NCBI RefSeq assembly: GCF_021044885.1
Contig: NZ_JAJNOD010000001.1
Coordinates: 186,001 to 250,000, forward strand
DNA: 64,000 bases
Reading direction: 5' to 3'
Source of the DNA: Microbacterium nymphoidis
Lineage (GTDB): Bacteria; Actinomycetota; Actinomycetes; Actinomycetales; Microbacteriaceae
This document shows, one piece after another, positions 7,517 to 16,446 of this stretch; the first letter of the stretch is position 1, and every line of letters begins with the position of its first letter. A program made the translations under genes and the position numbers. The notes beneath the pieces were generated by a model. It was not told the origin of the DNA. It made no database searches and saw only the letters and a list, made by a program, of their open reading frames with translations.

Positions 7517-8518
7517 GTGAGCATGATGGGCCCCCTGGGCGGCAGTACGGAGGTCGGCGAGGTCGTCGGATCCTTCCCCGAGTACACCGGAGCGCAGAAG
7601 GCGGTGTCTGCGCTCATTCAGGCCGAGATCCCCGCACGGGAGATCGCGATCGTCGGCCGCGGCCTGCGATCGATCGAGCGCGTCACGGGGAGACTCGGCT
7701 ACGCGACGGCGGCCCGGCAGGGTGCCGTCAACGGCATCTTCCTCGGTCTGATCTTCTCGCTGGTGTTCACCTTCGGCGCCGAGCAGAACCTCATGCAACT
7801 GTTCCTCGGGTGCATGGTGGTGGGCGTGGCGCTCGGCATGCTCATGAGCATCATTGCGTACACGCTCATCCGGCGCCGTCGGGACTACGCCAGCGTCATG
7901 CAGGTGGTCGCTGATCACTACGAGGTGACGGTGATGCCCACCAGCATTCACAAGGCCCGCCAGGTGCTCGGTACGGCCCCCGGCGGTCATCGGCCGCCGA
8001 CGCGCCCTGCCACCCCGACGACGAACGAGCCGCCCCGCTATGGTGAGCGCATCGATCCTTCCGCCCCTGTGGGCGCCCCGCGCCCCGCCGCCCAGCCCCC
8101 TGCGGCACCGCAGTCCCGCCCCTCGCCGGCGGACGAACCGCCTCGCTACGGCGTGCGCATCGACCCGTCGGCGCGGCCCGCCGTCGCCCAGCCGCCGGCA
8201 GCACCCGCACCGGCGCCCGTCGCGCCGCGTCCGGAGGAGCCGCCGCGCTTCGGCGTGCGCGTGGATCCCGCCTCAGGGGGGTCCGAGAACGCCACGCCCG
8301 CTGCGGACACCGTCGCTGCGGCGGACGCGGCTCCGGTAGCGGACGATAGCTCTGCCGTGGACATCTCTCCCGTCGCGGACTCCGGTCCCGCAGCGGACGC
8401 CGTCTCGGAAGGGGACGATGCGACGACTGCGTACGGCGACGCCTCGCGGGACGACGCCGACGCTCGGACATCGGGCGACGAGGGGACGGCGAACGGCTCC
8501 GGCGAGCGCACATCGTGA
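7517..8518 (+). CDS. general-stress-type membrane protein with repeated C-terminal tail
   Basis: 333 residues. Residues about 10-60 form a general stress protein 17M-like alpha/beta domain (EVVGSFPEYTGAQKAVSAL). Two membrane helices follow (about 72-120). The C-terminal 180 residues are low-complexity: three copies of EPPR(Y/F)GxR(I/V)DP separated by Pro/Ala linkers, then an Ala/Asp-rich acidic stretch. GAGGAG lies ten nt before the GTG. The stop overlaps the start of the hydrolase gene (GTGA). Possibly an envelope-stress protein; function not established. Confidence 0.75.
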   Translation: MSMMGPLGGSTEVGEVVGSFPEYTGAQKAVSALIQAEIPAREIAIVGRGLRSIERVTGRLGYATAARQGAVNGIFLGLIFSLVFTFGAEQNLMQLFLGCMVVGVALGMLMSIIAYTLIRRRRDYASVMQVVADHYEVTVMPTSIHKARQVLGTAPGGHRPPTRPATPTTNEPPRYGERIDPSAPVGAPRPAAQPPAAPQSRPSPADEPPRYGVRIDPSARPAVAQPPAAPAPAPVAPRPEEPPRFGVRVDPASGGSENATPAADTVAAADAAPVADDSSAVDISPVADSGPAADAVSEGDDATTAYGDASRDDADARTSGDEGTANGSGERTS

Positions 8519-9189
8519 CGTCGGGCGTCGCGGACACCGTCCCGGTGCTCCTGCCCACCGGGGCGGAGGTGGAGGTCCACATCGCCGTCGAGCCGGCGCC
8601 CGACGCCCGCGCCACGATGATCCTCGCTCACGGCGCGGGATCCACGATGGACCATGGCTTCCTCGTCGGCTTGGCCACGGCGCTGCGGGCCGGCGGCATC
8701 GCCACCGTACGGTTCAACTTCCCCTACGTCGAGGCGGGCCGGCGCATGCCGGGCCCGGCCGCGCACGCCCTGGCCACGTGGGGCGCCGTGGCAGCTCACG
8801 TCCGGTCGCGTTCCGACCTCACAGGCCCCGTCTGGTTCGCCGGGCGCTCCTACGGTGGGCGGATGGCATCTATGGCGGTCGCCGACGGCCTTGCCACCAG
8901 CGGACTGGTCTATCTCGGCTACCCGCTCCACGCACCGGGCAAGCCTGAATCTCCGCGAGCGGAGCACCTTTCGAAGATCGCGCAGCCGCAGTTGTTCATC
9001 TCCGGCACCCGCGATCCGTTCGTCGATCCGCACGCCCAGCTGGAGGAGGCGGTGTCCGCCTGCTCGGATGCCCGTCTGCACTGGGTGGAAGGGGGCACGC
9101 ACGGCTTCGAGGTGAAGGGGAACAAGCGCCCGGCAGATGTGATCGGCGCCGAGCTCGCATCGATCGTCCGGGACTTCGTTCTCGGCTGA
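8515..9189 (+). CDS. alpha/beta hydrolase (KANL3/Tex30-like)
   Basis: 224 residues with a complete catalytic triad: nucleophile Ser in GRSYGGRMAS (about 117), Asp in SGTRDPFVDP (about 169) and His in EGGTHGFEV (about 201). An oxyanion region LAHGAGSTMDH follows strand one. No signal peptide. Members of this group (dienelactone-hydrolase/Tex30-like) have few assigned substrates. It starts with a GTG sharing bases with the preceding stop, so the two genes are translationally coupled. Confidence 0.85.
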   Translation: MTSGVADTVPVLLPTGAEVEVHIAVEPAPDARATMILAHGAGSTMDHGFLVGLATALRAGGIATVRFNFPYVEAGRRMPGPAAHALATWGAVAAHVRSRSDLTGPVWFAGRSYGGRMASMAVADGLATSGLVYLGYPLHAPGKPESPRAEHLSKIAQPQLFISGTRDPFVDPHAQLEEAVSACSDARLHWVEGGTHGFEVKGNKRPADVIGAELASIVRDFVLG

Positions 9190-9200
9190 CACGTCGCGAT

Positions 9201-9243
9201 ACGACGACGCCCGCGCGAGGAGATCTCGCGCGGGCGTCGTCGT
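9201..9243. terminator. bidirectional hairpin terminator
   Basis: A 19-bp perfect stem (ACGACGACGCCCGCGCGAG) with loop GAGAT between the converging hydrolase and aminopeptidase genes. Confidence 0.8.
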
Positions 9244-9252
9244 GAGAGCGGA

Positions 9253-10665
9253 TCAGCCTCGCTGCACGCGAGCGATCCAGGCTTCGACCTCGTCGGCCGT
9301 GCGCGGGATGGCAGCGGAGAGGTTCTCCGCCCCGTCGGCGGTCACGAGGATGTCGTCCTCGATGCGCACGCCGATGCCGCGGTACTCCGCCGGCACGGTC
9401 TGGTCGTCCGCCTGGAAGTACAGGCCGGGTTCGATGGTGAACACCATGCCTTCCTCGATCGTGCCGTCGTAGTACATCTCGCGCCGGGCCGCCGCACAGT
9501 CGTGAACGTCGATGCCGAGGTGGTGGCTGGTGCCGTGCACCATGTAACGCCGGTGCTGGCCGCCACGATCGGCATCCAGCGCCTCTTCGGCGGTGACCGG
9601 CAACAGGCCCCATTCCGCCACGCGCGCGGCGATCACGGCCATGGCGGTCTCGTGCACCTGACGGAAGCGGATCCCCGGCTTCACGATGGCGAACGCCGCG
9701 TCCGCAGCCTCGCGAACCGCCTCGTAGATCTTGCGCTGGATGTCGGTGAACGTGCCGGACACCGGCAGCGTGCGAGTGATGTCGGCGGTGTAGAGGCTGT
9801 CCAGCTCCGCGCCGGCGTCCACCAGGATGAGATCGCCCGGGCGGACAGCGCCGTCGTTGCGCGTCCAGTGCAGGTATGTGGCGTGGGCGCCGGACGCTGC
9901 GATGGTGTCGTAGCCCTCCCAGTTCCCGTCGGTGCGTGCGCGCTGGTGGAAGACGCCTTCCACGACCCGCTCGCCCTTTGCGTGCGCGATCGCGCGCGGC
10001 AGCTCACGGATGATGTCGTCGAAACCGTCGGCGGTGACGCGGACGGCCTCACGCATCTGCGCGATCTCGTACTCGTCCTTCACGAATCGCAGTTCCGACA
10101 CGAAGGAGGTGAGGCTGTCATCCTCCTCGACGACCAGATCGCCGTCGCGGGGCTCGAAGGCGTCGACATGCGCCGTCTCCAGCCCGAGGTCCACCGCCAC
10201 GGCGCCCAGCGAGGGTCGCGGGCCGATCCAGAACTCTCCGATCGATGCGTCCGAGTAGAACTCCGCCGTGGTGCGATCGGCGCGCTCGCGGAAGTACAGC
10301 GTGGCCGTGTGACCGTCCTCGGCGGAGTCGAGGACCAGGACCGAGTCCGGCTCTGAGTCGCTGCCCCATCCGGTCAGGTGGCTGAAGGCGGAGTGCGCGC
10401 GGAACGGGTAGTCGGTGTCGTTGCTGCGCTGTTTGACGCCACCGGCCGGGATCACCAGCCGCTTACCGGGAAACGCCGCGGACACGGCTGCGCGGCGCCG
10501 GGCGGCGTACGCCGCCTGCTCGCGAGCGGGCGCGGGAGCTTCCTCGCGCTCGGCCCACCCCGTGGAGATGGTGTCGAGGAACCCCTGCGGGAACGGCTGC
10601 TTGCGGTTGCTGACTGCGGGAGTCTCGCTCTCGGCCACGGAGGCCTCGTCACCTGTCATGCTCAT
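9253..10665 (-). CDS. pepP: Xaa-Pro aminopeptidase (M24B)
   Basis: 470 residues. An aminopeptidase-P N-terminal domain (about 45-185) is followed by the pita-bread metallopeptidase domain. All five dinuclear metal ligands can be placed: Asp in LILVDAGAEL, Asp in YTADITRTLP, His in HGTSHHLGIDVHD, Glu in FTIEPGLYF and Glu in VRIEDDILV. It releases N-terminal residues preceding proline in peptides. No signal peptide, so cytoplasmic. The start may instead be the ATG two codons later. Confidence 0.93.
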   Translation of the reverse strand: MSMTGDEASVAESETPAVSNRKQPFPQGFLDTISTGWAEREEAPAPAREQAAYAARRRAAVSAAFPGKRLVIPAGGVKQRSNDTDYPFRAHSAFSHLTGWGSDSEPDSVLVLDSAEDGHTATLYFRERADRTTAEFYSDASIGEFWIGPRPSLGAVAVDLGLETAHVDAFEPRDGDLVVEEDDSLTSFVSELRFVKDEYEIAQMREAVRVTADGFDDIIRELPRAIAHAKGERVVEGVFHQRARTDGNWEGYDTIAASGAHATYLHWTRNDGAVRPGDLILVDAGAELDSLYTADITRTLPVSGTFTDIQRKIYEAVREAADAAFAIVKPGIRFRQVHETAMAVIAARVAEWGLLPVTAEEALDADRGGQHRRYMVHGTSHHLGIDVHDCAAARREMYYDGTIEEGMVFTIEPGLYFQADDQTVPAEYRGIGVRIEDDILVTADGAENLSAAIPRTADEVEAWIARVQRG

Positions 10666-10698
10666 GCATCCATCCTCTCACGAGGGGGTGCGCACGGA

Positions 10699-11727
10699 TC
10701 AGCCTGCCGGCTCCAGCTGGACGATGAGCGGACGGTGATCGCTGCCGGAATCATCCAGCGAGCGCAGCACCACGGAGCCTGTCGGCTTCCAGGACTTCGA
10801 AGTCATCACATGGTCGATGGGCACACCGGCCAGGGCCGGGATGCCGGTGGGCCATGTGCCCACCGCGCCATTGCCCGTGGCCGCGGCGGCGTCGGTGCAC
10901 TGGCCCATGAGACCATCTCCCGTGCCCAGGGAGGCCATGTGATCCATCGTGGCGTTGAAGTCGCCGGCGAGGATCACGTTCCCGTCAGCGCACTGATCGG
11001 CGATCCACTGCAGATCCTTCTCCCAGCCGGCCATCTGCGCCGGACGGGGTGCCACTGCATGTACAGCGACGATCGTGGGTCCATCACCGTCGACGGGCAT
11101 GGCGACTGCGCTCGGCAGCGAACCGGTGTTGCTCGTGCCGTCCTCCGACGACTGGATCACCGAGTAGTCGCCGAGCTGCGGGGAGATGAGGATCGTGGTC
11201 TCCCACGCCTGCGGTCCCTCGTAGTCGGTCTGGTTGAACGAGACGTGCAAAACCCACATCGGGCGTCCGAGATCGCGCATCGCGACCGCCACGCGCTCGC
11301 CCACGGATTCTGCGGTCTCGGGCAGGGAGACGATGTCGGCATCCATGGCCACCGCCGTCTCCGCGATGGTGTCGGCCGGCGTCGCCTCACCGGCGGTGTT
11401 CCACGCCATGACCCGCAGGCTGGTGGCGGTCTTCTCCGGCAGCGCCTGCGTGCCGAAACCCCGCACGGCCAGGATCGCGCCGTTCGCGCCGGCACCGATG
11501 ATGCCGATGATCGCGAGAGAGGCGGCGAAGCCACGGATCGACTTCGCGAACGACAGCAGCAGTGCGACGATTGCGACGCAGACGAACACGACCGCCAGCA
11601 GGCCACGGGATGCGACGGCCTGCGCAAAGGGGAAGGTGCGTTCGAGGTGGAAGAACTGCGGCCACGTCACGATCGCCGTCGCGATCGCGGCGCACACCGT
11701 GATCAGCAGACCGAGCATTCGCAACAC
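10699..11727 (-). CDS. membrane-anchored endonuclease/exonuclease/phosphatase family protein
   Basis: 342 residues from GTG. Three N-terminal membrane helices (about 1-90) precede a periplasm-facing EEP domain: LRVMAWNTAG, a metal-binding acid in SLPETAES, GDFNATMDH, PIDHVMTS and GSDHRPLIVQL. These are the conserved catalytic Asn/Asp/His of the DNase I/sphingomyelinase/phosphatase superfamily. The substrate could be phospholipid headgroups or nucleic acid outside the cell. TAGGCT seven nt before the GTG supports the start. Divergent from the PHP gene. Confidence 0.85.
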   Translation of the reverse strand: MLRMLGLLITVCAAIATAIVTWPQFFHLERTFPFAQAVASRGLLAVVFVCVAIVALLLSFAKSIRGFAASLAIIGIIGAGANGAILAVRGFGTQALPEKTATSLRVMAWNTAGEATPADTIAETAVAMDADIVSLPETAESVGERVAVAMRDLGRPMWVLHVSFNQTDYEGPQAWETTILISPQLGDYSVIQSSEDGTSNTGSLPSAVAMPVDGDGPTIVAVHAVAPRPAQMAGWEKDLQWIADQCADGNVILAGDFNATMDHMASLGTGDGLMGQCTDAAAATGNGAVGTWPTGIPALAGVPIDHVMTSKSWKPTGSVVLRSLDDSGSDHRPLIVQLEPAG

Positions 11728-11734
11728 GCTTTCG

Positions 11735-11740
11735 AGCCTA
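11735..11740 (-). promoter_or_regulatory. -10-like element of the EEP gene
   Basis: TAGGCT on the minus strand, seven nt before the GTG at 11727. Confidence 0.45.
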
Positions 11741-11779
11741 GGGTGCGCTGCTGAGAGAACGGTCCGCGCAGGCCCGCGA

Positions 11780-11785
11780 TACGCT
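11780..11785 (+). promoter_or_regulatory. -10-like element of the PHP gene
   Basis: TACGCT followed by CAGAGG and the ATG at 11792; it supports this start over a long in-frame extension to 11234. Confidence 0.5.
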
Positions 11786-11791
11786 CAGAGG

Positions 11792-12670
11792 ATGACCACC
11801 GACGCGCGCTTCCGCGGTCCCGCCGACCTGCATCTGCACTCGTCGCGCTCGGACGGCACGGAGCACCCGGCCGATGTCATCACCGCGGCGCACGCGCACG
11901 GACTTCGCACCGTCTCGCTCACCGACCACGACACCACGACCGGATGGAGTGAAGCGGCGACGCGGACCCGCGAGCTCGGCATGACGCTGATCCCGGGGAT
12001 GGAGCTGTCGACACGATTCCAGTGGCAGAGCATCCACATGCTCGCCTACCTGTTCGACCCGGATGACGCCGATCTTCTCGCCGAGACCGAGCGCATCCGC
12101 GCGGACCGGCTCGGACGCGCCGAGCGCATCGTCGGCAACATCGCCGCCGACTACGCGCTCACCTGGGACGACGTGCTCGCACAGCGCCTGGAGGATGCGA
12201 CGATCGGACGGCCGCACATCGCCGATGCGTTGATCGCTCGCGGGATCGTGCGCGACCGGGAGGAGGCGTTCGCCGGTATCCTGCACCCGCGCACCGGGTA
12301 CACCGTCCCGCTCTACTCGCCGGATCCGCGCGACGCGGTGAGGCTCATCCGCGATGCCGGGGGCGTGCCGATCATGGCTCATCCGGCGCCGCACGGCCGC
12401 GCCGGAATGCTCCCGATCCCCGTGCTGGAGGAACTCATCGCCGCCGGTCTCGCGGGGTTCGAGATCGATCATCGGGAGAACACCGCCGACGGCAAGCGCG
12501 CGCTGCGCGCACTGGTGCAGCGACACGGGCTGATCGTGACCGGGTCCAGCGACTACCACGGGACGGGCAAGCCGAACCGCCCAGGGGAGAACACGACCAC
12601 CGACCAGAACGTGGCGGCCATCATCAGCGAGGGCTCAGGCACCACACCGGTGTACCCGCCCGAGCTGTAG
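11792..12670 (+). CDS. PHP-domain phosphoesterase
   Basis: 292 residues. The N-terminal metal motif ADLHLHSSRSDG, then LTDHDTT, an acidic PGMELST, MAHPAPHG and GSSDYHG supply the trinuclear metal site of PHP phosphoesterases. The size and insert (GRPHIADALI) fit the RNase AM/YciV-like group, which hydrolyses 3',5'-nucleoside bisphosphates or trims 5' ends of RNA. Cytoplasmic, no other domain. Divergent from the EEP phosphatase. Confidence 0.85.
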   Translation: MTTDARFRGPADLHLHSSRSDGTEHPADVITAAHAHGLRTVSLTDHDTTTGWSEAATRTRELGMTLIPGMELSTRFQWQSIHMLAYLFDPDDADLLAETERIRADRLGRAERIVGNIAADYALTWDDVLAQRLEDATIGRPHIADALIARGIVRDREEAFAGILHPRTGYTVPLYSPDPRDAVRLIRDAGGVPIMAHPAPHGRAGMLPIPVLEELIAAGLAGFEIDHRENTADGKRALRALVQRHGLIVTGSSDYHGTGKPNRPGENTTTDQNVAAIISEGSGTTPVYPPEL

Positions 12671-12777
12671 CGCCCGCCCGGCGCCGTAACCCAGCGGCCC
12701 GAACCCTCGGACGCCATCGGCTGTCGCACCTTCCGCCGGCTGTAGGTCCCCCCAGGCCGTCTCCCGGACCGGTGCGC

Positions 12778-12783
12778 TAGGGT
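12778..12783 (+). promoter_or_regulatory. -10-like element of the DUF817 gene
   Basis: TAGGGT, then CGCGGG and the GTG at 12790. Confidence 0.45.
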
Positions 12784-12789
12784 CGCGGG

Positions 12790-13653
12790 GTGCTGAACCC
12801 GACGCGGCTGGAAGCCCGGATCGACTCCCGTGCACGCCGGCTGCTGGCGCGCGCGCCCCGGACCGGCTGGCGGGGCGTGGCGGTGGAGTTCGCGGTTTTC
12901 GTGGCGAAGCAGGCGTGGGCGTGCGTGTTCGGTGCCGCACTTCTGCTGGCCATCATGCTGGTGCGTGTCCTGTACCCCGATGACCTGCCGCTCACGCGTA
13001 ACGATCTGCTCACCCTGATCGCCATCGCCATCCAGATCGTCATGCTCGCCACCAGGCTGGAGGCGGGACGCGAAGTGTGGGTGATCGTGCTCTTTCACAT
13101 CACGGGAACGGTGATGGAGCTCTTCAAGACGGACGTCGGCTCATGGGAGTACGACGCGGGCGGGGTGCTGCGGATCGCGGGGGTCCCGTTGTTCTCCGGG
13201 TTCATGTACGCCGCGGTCGGCTCGTATCTCGTGCGCGTGTATCGGCTCTTCGATCTCGGATTCGTCCGGTACCCGCCGGTGTGGGCCACGGCCGTCGTCG
13301 CCGCGGCCATCTACGCGAACTTCTTCACCCACCACTGGATCTGGGATCTGCGCTGGGTGCTCACGGCGATCGTCGTGCTGCTGTGGGGCGCGACCGTGAT
13401 GCATGCGCGGGTCTGGCGCCGCACGATCCGCCTTCCTCTCATTCCCGTGTTCCTGGGTGTGGCGCTGTTCATCTGGATCGCGGAGAACATCGGGACGCGC
13501 TTCGGCGCCTGGCAGTACCCCGATCAGGCCGACGGATGGCAGTTGGTGTCGCTGTCGAAGCTCTCCAGCTGGGGACTGCTGATGATCATCTCGGTGGTGC
13601 TCGTCACCTTCGTGTACCCGCCGAGACCGCCCGTGACGCGCCCGGCACCATGA
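12790..13653 (+). CDS. DUF817 integral membrane protein
   Basis: 287 residues with about eight hydrophobic segments. Conserved polar motifs sit within them: HITGTVMELFKTDVGSWEY, FFTHHWIWDLRW and ENIGTRFGAWQYP. These His/Trp/Glu-rich signatures identify the DUF817 family of polytopic proteins. The buried His and Glu residues could bind a metal or be catalytic, but no function is established. The GTG start is six nt after a -10-like hexamer. It is followed by a hairpin terminator. Confidence 0.82.
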   Translation: MLNPTRLEARIDSRARRLLARAPRTGWRGVAVEFAVFVAKQAWACVFGAALLLAIMLVRVLYPDDLPLTRNDLLTLIAIAIQIVMLATRLEAGREVWVIVLFHITGTVMELFKTDVGSWEYDAGGVLRIAGVPLFSGFMYAAVGSYLVRVYRLFDLGFVRYPPVWATAVVAAAIYANFFTHHWIWDLRWVLTAIVVLLWGATVMHARVWRRTIRLPLIPVFLGVALFIWIAENIGTRFGAWQYPDQADGWQLVSLSKLSSWGLLMIISVVLVTFVYPPRPPVTRPAP

Positions 13654-13657
13654 ACGA

Positions 13658-13689
13658 CGGATCCCGCCGTGCGAGCACGGCGGGATCCG
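13658..13689. terminator. bidirectional hairpin terminator
   Basis: A 15-bp inverted repeat (CGGATCCCGCCGTGC) with a two-base centre, between the converging DUF817 and helicase genes. Confidence 0.75.
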
Positions 13690-13712
13690 AGAGCGTCAGA
13701 ATTTGAGAGCGC

Positions 13713-15179
13713 TCAGGACGCGGGAGCAGCGGGGGCGCCGCCCGTGGCACCGCCGCCACCGGGACGCCGCCGGCGGCGGCGACGGCGCGCCGGTGCGTTC
13801 CCGTCGTGATGCTCGGATCCGCCACCGTCGTGGGTTCCGGTGCCCTCGGCACGGGGAGTCTCCGTCGTGGTGGCCCCTTCCGCGGACGAGCCGCCGCTGC
13901 GGCGACGGCGACGCGTGCGTCCCTCACCGGAGCGTCCCTCACCCGCGGCGGAGTCGGATCGACGCGGCGTGCGCACGGTGGCGGTCGCCGGTGCCTTCAC
14001 GATGCGGCCCTTGGTGCCCTCCGGGATGTCCAGATCCGTGTACAGGTGCGGGCTCGACGAGTAGGTCTCGGTCGGTTCGGGCTGACCGAACTCCAACGCG
14101 CGGTTGATCAGGGCCCACTTGTGCAGGTCCTCCCAGTCGACGAAGGTCACCGCGGTGCCCGTGCGACCTGCACGACCCGTACGACCTGCACGGTGCAGGT
14201 AGGTCTTCTCATCGTCGGGGATGGTGTGGTTGATGACGTGGGTGACATCGTCCACGTCGATACCGCGGGCGGCCACATCGGTCGCGATGAGCACGTCGCG
14301 CTTGCCGGCCTTGAACGCGGCCATGGAACGCTCCCGCGACTCCTGGCTCATGTCGCCGTGCACGGCGGCGGCGTTGAAGCCCCGGTCGCCGAGCTCATCG
14401 ACCAGCTTCTGGGCGGCGCGCTTCGTCCGGGTGAAGATGACGACCTTCTCCCGGCCGGTGGCCTGCAGGATGCGGGAGATGATCTCGTCCTTATCCAGCG
14501 AGTGGGCGCGGTAGATGACGTGCTTGATGTTCGCCTGCGTCAGGCCCTCGTCGGGATCGGTGGCGCGGATGTGGATCGGGTTGCTCATGAACCGGCGGGC
14601 CAGCGCAACGATCTGACCCGGCATGGTCGCGGAGAACAGCTGCGTGTGACGGATCGCGGGGACGCGCTGGAAGATCTTCTCGATGTCGGGGAGGAAGCCC
14701 AGATCGAGCATCTTGTCCGCCTCGTCGAGGACCACTTCGGTCGCCTGCGACAGATCGAGCAGGCGCTGACCGGCCAGGTCGATCAGCCGGCCCGGGGTGC
14801 CCACCACGATCTGTGCACCGGCCTTCAGCTGTTCGATCTGCCCCTCGTACGCCTTGCCGCCGTAGATGGCGACGACGCTGGTGGAACGGTTGGAGGTCAG
14901 CAGCTCCATGTCCTCGTAGACCTGCACCGCGAGCTCGCGTGTAGGAACGACGATGAGAGCCTTCACACCGGGCGCCGGGTCCTGACCGAGGCGCTGGACG
15001 ACCGGGATGCCGAAGCCGAAGGTCTTGCCTGTTCCGGTCTTGGCCTGACCGATCACGTCCTGCCCGGGCAGGGACAGCGGGATGGTCTGTTCCTGGATCG
15101 GGAACGCATCGATGATGCCCTTGGCGCTCAGGGCATCGACGATGTCCTGGTCGACGCCGAGATCGGCGAAAGTTGTCAC
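13713..15179 (-). CDS. DEAD-box ATP-dependent RNA helicase
   Basis: 488 residues. Motifs in order: Q motif FPIQEQTIP, I AKTGTGKT, Ia PTRELAVQ, GG, TPGRLIDL, II VLDEADKM, III SATMP, IV VIFTRTKRA, V ATDVAARGID, VI HRAGRTGRAG. The Arg/Gly/Ser-rich C-terminal tail (about 380-488) with RRRRRRRPGGGG resembles RNA-binding tails of RhlE-type enzymes. I chose the GTG at VTTFADLGV because family proteins begin there; an upstream in-frame GTG at 15227 would add 16 residues. Its place before the ferritin-like and DUF3107 genes matches mycobacterial rhlE. Confidence 0.93.
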   Translation of the reverse strand: MTTFADLGVDQDIVDALSAKGIIDAFPIQEQTIPLSLPGQDVIGQAKTGTGKTFGFGIPVVQRLGQDPAPGVKALIVVPTRELAVQVYEDMELLTSNRSTSVVAIYGGKAYEGQIEQLKAGAQIVVGTPGRLIDLAGQRLLDLSQATEVVLDEADKMLDLGFLPDIEKIFQRVPAIRHTQLFSATMPGQIVALARRFMSNPIHIRATDPDEGLTQANIKHVIYRAHSLDKDEIISRILQATGREKVVIFTRTKRAAQKLVDELGDRGFNAAAVHGDMSQESRERSMAAFKAGKRDVLIATDVAARGIDVDDVTHVINHTIPDDEKTYLHRAGRTGRAGRTGTAVTFVDWEDLHKWALINRALEFGQPEPTETYSSSPHLYTDLDIPEGTKGRIVKAPATATVRTPRRSDSAAGEGRSGEGRTRRRRRSGGSSAEGATTTETPRAEGTGTHDGGGSEHHDGNAPARRRRRRRRPGGGGATGGAPAAPAS

Positions 15180-15368
15180 TTTTTTCGAGCCTGTCTGGCA
15201 GTGAGTCTGCCGGGATGAAGGTTCCACGCCCTTCTCTCAGCCACAGGCGCGGCGCTCCGATCCGACGCCGGAGCGCGTCCAGCCTACCGGAGGGTGCTGG
15301 CAGAGCCCCGGAAGACGCGCTTTCGTGCCCGGCGATGCCGCGTTCCGTGTGCCCGGCGGCACTCCCAG

Positions 15369-15374
15369 TAGGCT
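15369..15374 (+). promoter_or_regulatory. -10-like element of the ferritin-like gene
   Basis: TAGGCT, then GGGCGC and the GTG at 15381. Confidence 0.5.
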
Positions 15375-15380
15375 GGGCGC

Positions 15381-16094
15381 GTGGTGAACTGGTTCTGGAA
15401 GCGGCGACCCGCCGGGCGCACCCTGCTGCTGCGCGGGCGTGACGAGTTGGGCAATGCGCAGCGCGTCGATTTCTCCGAGCTTGCCCCCGACATCGACACC
15501 TTCCTGGGGCAGGCCGCGTACCTGCAGCTGGGATACTTCGAGACGCTCAGCCGGCTCATCCGCAACACCCCCGATCTGGAGGAGAAGGAAGCGCTGTCGA
15601 AGGCTGCGGGAGCGGCGCTCACCAAGCATCAGGGGCTGTGCGATGTGATCACCTCGCGCGGCGAGGTGCCCACCGAGGTGATGCTCCCGTTCCGCGAGGA
15701 ACTCGACGCATTCCGCTGGAAGACGATCGGCAAGCGCCCGCGCGAGACGATGCTGTCCGTGCACATCACCGCGGGGATGCTGGACGACTTCTACATCGCA
15801 CTGGCTTCGAGCTACGGCGAGACGGGGCGACGGGTGGTCCGCATCCTCGGCGCGGATCCGGACCGCGAGGCGATCGCGGAGATCCTCCGTCACACCATCT
15901 CCGCCGACGACGAGTGGCGCTGGCTGCTGTCTCTGTGGGGGAGGCGCCTGGTGGGCGACACCCTCCTGGTCGCGCGGGCGGCCCTGCGTCCTGCACGCCT
16001 GGACTCGGACGAGGAGAAGCAGGTGGAGCCGGTGTTCACGGCTCTGATGGCGAGCCATGCGAAGCGCATGGACGCGCTCGGGCTCGCCTCCTGA
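15381..16094 (+). CDS. ferritin-like fold protein (MiaE_2 type)
   Basis: 237 residues, largely helical. Candidate di-iron ligands are spaced as in ferritin-like proteins: ELAPDIDTFLGQAAYLQLGYFE, EKEALSKAAGAALTKH, LPFREELDAFRW and SADDEWRWLLSLWGRRLVG. It matches the actinobacterial MiaE-related family usually found beside a DEAD-box helicase and DUF3107, as here. MiaE is a tRNA hydroxylase, but this branch has no proven substrate. The GTG start is supported by TAGGCT six nt upstream. Confidence 0.78.
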   Translation: MVNWFWKRRPAGRTLLLRGRDELGNAQRVDFSELAPDIDTFLGQAAYLQLGYFETLSRLIRNTPDLEEKEALSKAAGAALTKHQGLCDVITSRGEVPTEVMLPFREELDAFRWKTIGKRPRETMLSVHITAGMLDDFYIALASSYGETGRRVVRILGADPDREAIAEILRHTISADDEWRWLLSLWGRRLVGDTLLVARAALRPARLDSDEEKQVEPVFTALMASHAKRMDALGLAS

Positions 16095-16107
16095 TGCCCA
16101 CGCGTTC

Positions 16108-16147
16108 ATGACGAAGGCCCGCACCCCGAGGTGCGGGCCTTCGTCAT
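16108..16147. terminator. bidirectional hairpin terminator
   Basis: A perfect 18-bp stem (ATGACGAAGGCCCGCACC, loop CCGA) between the ferritin-like gene and the converging small membrane-protein gene. Confidence 0.85.
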
Positions 16148-16154
16148 GAGGCGA

Positions 16155-16445
16155 TCAGGCGATGCCGAGGCGCGCGTCCTCCGCGGCGTCATGTGAGAGA
16201 CGAAGGCGCGTGAGGACGAGGGTGCCCGCGACGGCGACCACCAGCGCGGCGCCGAGGCTGGCCACCCACATCCACACACTGGACTCCGCCACCCCCGACC
16301 AGGTCAGCGCGGTGTAGACGATCGCCGCAGCCGCGCCGCCGAATGCTCCGCCCACCAGCACACCGCGCGACCCGCGGGAGGGGACGAGTGCGTGGGCTAC
16401 GGCACCGAGCAGGATGCCGCCGATGACGGCCAGGAGGACGTACAT
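16155..16445 (-). CDS. small three-helix membrane protein
   Basis: 96 residues with three predicted membrane helices: VLLAVIGGILLGAVAHALV, GVLVGGAFGGAAAAIVYTAL and SVWMWVASLGAALVVAVAGT. Helices are Gly/Ala-rich, and the C-terminus is charged. It begins one nt after the DUF3107 stop on the same strand, so the two are almost certainly co-transcribed. I do not recognise a family; it resembles short hypothetical membrane proteins of Microbacteriaceae. Confidence 0.75.
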   Translation of the reverse strand: MYVLLAVIGGILLGAVAHALVPSRGSRGVLVGGAFGGAAAAIVYTALTWSGVAESSVWMWVASLGAALVVAVAGTLVLTRLRLSHDAAEDARLGIA

Positions 16446-16446
16446 G

